Part shown: piece after piece, positions 60,962-64,000 of the stretch
Numbering within the stretch: the stretch's first letter is position 1
Layout of the letters: each line of letters begins with the position of its first letter
From: Gammaproteobacteria bacterium
Lineage (GTDB): Bacteria; Pseudomonadota; Gammaproteobacteria; Pseudomonadales; UBA5518
DNA: 64,000 bases
Assembly (NCBI GenBank): GCA_016705365.1
Contig: JADIYI010000002.1
Span: 496,001 to 560,000, forward strand
Direction of reading: 5' to 3'
Position numbers and translations under genes: made by a program
Notes under the pieces: generated by a model
Seen by the model: only the letters and a program-made list of their open reading frames with translations
What the model was told of the DNA's origin: nothing
Database searches by the model: none

Positions 60962-61513
60962 ATGACAAATTGCATCATTCGCCGGGCTGCTAGACTGGCC
61001 GACGGCTCGACCAGGAAATCTTCCCGTGACCATGCGCAAAACCGGTGTGCTTTTGTGTGCCTGGGCAATATATGCCGATCGCCGCTCGCGCAGGGAGTGC
61101 TCGAACAGCGTCTCGCGCAAACGGCAGATGCCGGGCGATTTCTGGTGGATTCCTGTGGCACTGCCGCATTCAATGTCGGCAAGGAGCCCGATCCACGCGC
61201 CATCGCCGTGGCCGAGCGGCGCGGATACGCAATTGCGGCCCAGCGCGCGCGCCAGATCAGCGACGAGGACTTCCGCAACTTCCGCCACATAGTGGCAATG
61301 GACAATTCCAACCTGCTCACGCTTCGCGGCTGGGCGCCTGCGGATTTCAGCGGCGAATTGCGCCTGCTGATGCAATTCGCACCCGACTCGGGAAACACCC
61401 AGCTAGCTGACCCCTACTATGAAGGGGCGGAAGCCTTCGATGCCACGTTGAGCGCGATAGAGACCGCAGTGGACGGCCTGTTGGGCATGCTGCTGCGGTC
61501 GGCAATACCATGA
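60962..61513 (+). CDS. Low-molecular-weight protein-tyrosine phosphatase, probably frameshifted at its N-terminus
   Basis: From 61055 the frame ending at 61513 encodes a normal LMW-PTP: P-loop VCLGNICRS with Cys nucleophile and Arg, then EPDPRAIAVAERRGY and the C-terminal loop LADPYYEGAEAF with catalytic Asp. The natural start, GTG 61026/ATG 61032 with an AGGA upstream, lies in another frame and reads MRKTGVLL, exactly what family members have before the P-loop. Adding one T to the TTTT at 61051-61054 would join the frames as VLFVCLGN. As written, an in-frame start exists only at ATG 60962, which gives an odd 30-residue extension. It may be a sequencing error, a young pseudogene, or an intact gene using that ATG. 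Confidence 0.65.
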   Translation: MTNCIIRRAARLADGSTRKSSRDHAQNRCAFVCLGNICRSPLAQGVLEQRLAQTADAGRFLVDSCGTAAFNVGKEPDPRAIAVAERRGYAIAAQRARQISDEDFRNFRHIVAMDNSNLLTLRGWAPADFSGELRLLMQFAPDSGNTQLADPYYEGAEAFDATLSAIETAVDGLLGMLLRSAIP

Positions 61514-61647
61514 CTCCATATCACGCGGGGGAGTCGTGCACGGATCGCTCTTGCGCCACGACAGCGTCAATCATTGATCCATTCGATGCACTGTCCGTGC
61601 AGCGCGCAGTACCATCACAAGAGTAGTGCGAGCGGGAGGACCAGGCG

Positions 61648-63015
61648 ATGGAAAAGCTCAATTTCCAGGATGCGGCGTTCCTGCGACTCGAGAGTCCGGA
61701 GCGGCCGTTTCACGTCGGCGGGCTGCTGATCTTTTCACTGCCACCGGATGCACCAGCCAATTACCTGCGCAAGCTTGCTGCCCGCCTGTCCCGGCAACTT
61801 CCAGGCTTCGATCCGGTTTTTCGCAAGAAGCTGGACCTCACCAAACCCTCGGAACCGCGCTGGCTGGAAGCCACAGACTACGATCCGGCCTATCACCTGT
61901 ACCATTACGCATTGCCGCAGCCCGGGCGCCTCGAGGACTTGCTGGTGTTACTCTCGCGCGTCCACGAACGCCTCCTCGACCGCAGCCGCCCACTGTGGGA
62001 ATGGCACCTCATAGAAGGGCTCGCGGGCGATCGCTTTGCTGTTTACTGCAAGATGCATCATGCGCTGATCGACGGTGTGGGCGCCTGGCGCGTGCTTCGC
62101 AGCCTGCTTGCGGACTCTCCGCGCACCGCGCCGGCCACTACGCGGAAGACGGCGCAACAGGTAGTTCCGTCTCGCATCGAACCACATAGCTGGCTCGGCG
62201 ACCTGTCTCATACCGCCGAGGCATTTCTGGCCCAGGGACGTGCACTCCCGGAGCTTGCGGCAATGCTGCTGCGCATGCGCAGCGAGCAGGCCGCTGCTTC
62301 GCCACCACTGCCCTTTACCGCCCCGCATGCCATCATGAACACCGAGATCAGCAACCGACGCCGCGTGATAACGGCGAGCTTCCCGCTCGCCTCGCTGCGC
62401 CGGATCGGAAAAATCGTGGACGGAACCGTAAACGATGTTCTTCTGGCGATCTGCGGAGGCGCATTGCGCAGCTACCTGCTGGAACAGCATCGGTTACCGA
62501 GCAAAACCTTGCTGGCCGGGGTTCCGGTATCGGTAAAGACGAGCGGAGAAAGTCATGGCAACCAGTTGAGCACCATCGTTTGCCCTCTCGGCACCACGAC
62601 CCGCGATCCGCTCACCCGCCTGCGAAACATCAGCCGCATCACGCGGTGCGCGAAGCGCGATGTCAAGAACCTGTCGCAAACCGCGCGCCAGGACTATATG
62701 AACCTGGTGCTGCTTCCTACCGTGGTGCTGACACTGGCGCACGCTGCCACCCTCATCCCTCCGGCGTTCAACGTTATCGTGTCCAACGTGCCTGGACCCG
62801 ATCGTCCACTCTATCTGTCGGGCTCGAAACTGCAGGAAATCTATCCGCTCTCCGTAGTCACCGATGCCCAGGCACTCAATATCACGGCCGTCAGTTGCGG
62901 CACCCGCGTGTGCCTCGGCATCACCAGTTGTCCCGACCAGTTGCCCGCGATCGAACACCTCGATGCGCATCTCGCAAACGCCCATCGCGAATTGCAGCGC
63001 GCACTGCAAGCCTGA
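61648..63015 (+). CDS. Wax ester synthase/acyl-CoA:diacylglycerol acyltransferase (WS/DGAT)
   Basis: It esterifies fatty alcohols or diacylglycerol with acyl-CoA for storage lipid. The 455-residue protein has the catalytic motif HHALIDG (residues 137-143) and the second conserved motif NVIVSNVPGPDRPLYL near residue 385. It begins MEKLNFQDAAFLRLES, where family members have a similar MxxLSxxDxxFL pattern. The ribosome-binding site is GGGAGGA. Genes for wax or triacylglycerol partners are not adjacent, so which lipid is made is unknown. Confidence 0.9.
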   Translation: MEKLNFQDAAFLRLESPERPFHVGGLLIFSLPPDAPANYLRKLAARLSRQLPGFDPVFRKKLDLTKPSEPRWLEATDYDPAYHLYHYALPQPGRLEDLLVLLSRVHERLLDRSRPLWEWHLIEGLAGDRFAVYCKMHHALIDGVGAWRVLRSLLADSPRTAPATTRKTAQQVVPSRIEPHSWLGDLSHTAEAFLAQGRALPELAAMLLRMRSEQAAASPPLPFTAPHAIMNTEISNRRRVITASFPLASLRRIGKIVDGTVNDVLLAICGGALRSYLLEQHRLPSKTLLAGVPVSVKTSGESHGNQLSTIVCPLGTTTRDPLTRLRNISRITRCAKRDVKNLSQTARQDYMNLVLLPTVVLTLAHAATLIPPAFNVIVSNVPGPDRPLYLSGSKLQEIYPLSVVTDAQALNITAVSCGTRVCLGITSCPDQLPAIEHLDAHLANAHRELQRALQA

Positions 63016-63030
63016 GCCTGTACGCCCGGC

Positions 63031-63059
63031 GTGAACCCTCCGCGCGGTTCCGCTATAAT
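63031..63059 (+). promoter_or_regulatory. Probable promoter of the DAHP synthase gene
   Basis: A perfect -10 TATAAT lies at 63054-63059, with GTGAAC (63031-63036, 3/6 match) as the only -35 candidate at 17-base spacing. Transcription would start near 63066, leaving a leader of about 47 bases. Confidence 0.5.
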
Positions 63060-63112
63060 CGCGCGCCCGCTCCGCGGGTGGCATTCACGCAGCAGGCAGG
63101 TTGAAGCAGTAC

Positions 63113-64000
63113 ATGAGCGAAAGATCCGTTGAAAACATCAATGTAGGAGCATTCGAACCGTTGATCACACCGGATCAACTCAAGCGCGAGATCCCGTTGA
63201 GCGCTGCCGTGTGTGAATCGGTGCTACGCGCACGCAGCACAATCCGCGATATTCTCGACGGCAATGATCACCGCCTGTTCCTGGTGGTAGGCCCGTGCTC
63301 CATACACGATACGCGCGCGGCACTGGAATATGCGCAGCGGCTGAAACACCTCGCCGACGAAGTCCAGGACAGCCTGTTCCTGGTGATGCGCGTATATTTC
63401 GAAAAGCCACGCACCACGACGGGCTGGAAGGGCCTGGTCAACGATCCGCATATGAACGATTCGTTCCGCATCCAGGAAGGCCTGCATATCGCGCGCCGGC
63501 TGCTGGTCGATATTTCCGCGATGGGCCTGCCAGCGGCAACCGAGGCGCTCGATCCCATCTCGCCGCAGTATCTCCAGGACCTTATCGCCTGGTCGGCGAT
63601 CGGGGCGCGCACCACTGAATCCCAGACTCACCGCGAGATGGCAAGCGGGCTTTCCTGCGCAGTTGGATTCAAGAATGGGACCGATGGCGGTTTTACGGTG
63701 GCGGTGAATGCACTGAAATCCGTCTCCGGTCCGCACCGTTTTCTCGGCATCAACCACCAGGGCGAAGTGGCGGTGATCCACACGCGCGGCAATCGCCATG
63801 CCCATATCGTGCTGAGAGGCGGTTCACAAGGTCCGAATTTCGATTCCATGCACATCGCGTTGTGCGAGCGCGAACTCGGCAAGGCCGGCGTCGCCTGCAA
63901 TATCGTGGTCGATTGCAGTCATGCCAATTCCGACAAGGACCCCTCCCTCCAGCCATTGGTTCTGGAAAACGTCGGCAATCAGATCCTCGAAGGCAACCGC
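63113..64000 (+). CDS. 3-deoxy-7-phosphoheptulonate (DAHP) synthase, type I; 3' end outside window
   Basis: It condenses phosphoenolpyruvate and erythrose-4-phosphate, the first step of the shikimate pathway. The 296 residues visible start MSERSVENINVGAFEPL and contain VVGPCSIHD (metal/PEP site), RVYFEKPRTTTGWKGLVNDP, SAIGARTTESQTHREMASGLSC, GFKNGTDGG and DCSHANSDK. This matches AroF/G/H enzymes, about 350 residues long, so roughly 55-60 residues are missing. Feedback specificity (Phe, Tyr or Trp) is not assigned. The ATG at 63113 is 6 bases after a GAAG sequence; the frame is open at the window edge. Confidence 0.95.
   Translation, partial: MSERSVENINVGAFEPLITPDQLKREIPLSAAVCESVLRARSTIRDILDGNDHRLFLVVGPCSIHDTRAALEYAQRLKHLADEVQDSLFLVMRVYFEKPRTTTGWKGLVNDPHMNDSFRIQEGLHIARRLLVDISAMGLPAATEALDPISPQYLQDLIAWSAIGARTTESQTHREMASGLSCAVGFKNGTDGGFTVAVNALKSVSGPHRFLGINHQGEVAVIHTRGNRHAHIVLRGGSQGPNFDSMHIALCERELGKAGVACNIVVDCSHANSDKDPSLQPLVLENVGNQILEGNR

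Noticed and set aside
1..64000. CRISPR arrays, insertion sequences, prophage or integrative element
   Set aside because: No regularly spaced repeats, transposase or integrase motifs, or terminal repeats were seen on either strand.
1..64000. tRNA or rRNA genes
   Set aside because: The short intergenic regions contain no cloverleaf-like sequence or conserved rRNA segment that I could recognise by eye.

Overview
The window is about 64 kb of GC-rich, densely coded chromosome from a Gram-negative gammaproteobacterium. Evidence for this placement is the block cysG-serS-crcB-rarA-lolA-ftsK / trxB-aat-bpt-infA / clpA-clpS / cspD / icd / rluE-nudJ-mnmA-hflD-purB, whose order resembles that of Pseudomonas and related gammaproteobacteria. 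The accessory genes (LLM oxidoreductase, KstD-like flavoprotein, WS/DGAT, PAPS-type sulfotransferase, many SDRs, sucrose genes) suggest a marine or sludge-type lineage such as the Cellvibrionales/Halieaceae; that narrower placement is inference. No rRNA, tRNA, insertion sequence, prophage or CRISPR array is visible, and no gene-free stretch exceeds 300 bases.

Left part (1-20 kb). A sucrose operon (end of a probable sucrose-phosphate synthase, sucrose-phosphatase, fructokinase, amylosucrase) runs forward with 4-base overlaps. It is followed, on the minus strand, by a cupin, a DUF2950/DUF3300 secreted pair, an MlaA lipoprotein, a secreted alpha/beta hydrolase and an SLT-type transglycosylase. 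A minus-strand train frmA-fghA-fdsG-fdsB-fdsA-fdhD-fdsD then encodes every step from glutathione-bound formaldehyde through formate to CO2 and NADH. A thioesterase/MAPEG pair and a divergent secernin-like protein close this part.

Middle (21-41 kb). A complete SUF iron-sulfur assembly operon, iscR-sufB-C-D-S-A-T-E, is read from a promoter that overlaps an excellent type-1 IscR box (28016-28040). Beyond it lie an uncharacterised 382-residue protein, a secreted cytochrome c/PQQ-type beta-propeller dehydrogenase with an SDR, a sulfotransferase, gpmI with an LLM-class oxidoreductase, the tail-specific protease Prc, a small disordered protein beside an AT-rich patch, and cysG.

Right part (40-64 kb). 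This is mainly core housekeeping: seryl-tRNA synthetase, fluoride channel, RarA, LolA, FtsK, thioredoxin reductase, the full bacterial N-degron set (Aat, Bpt, ClpA, ClpS), IF-1, CspD, isocitrate dehydrogenase, RNA-modification genes, HflD and adenylosuccinate lyase. It ends with lipid/steroid-type genes (flavoprotein, SDR), a low-molecular-weight phosphatase that looks frameshifted at its N-terminus, a wax ester synthase/DGAT and the beginning of a DAHP synthase cut by the window edge.

I see no clear-cut new biological system. The best leads are the degenerate phosphatase domain next to a canonical SPP, the DUF3300/DUF2950 pair, the IscR-box promoter, the unknown 382-residue and 78-residue proteins, and the phosphatase frameshift.
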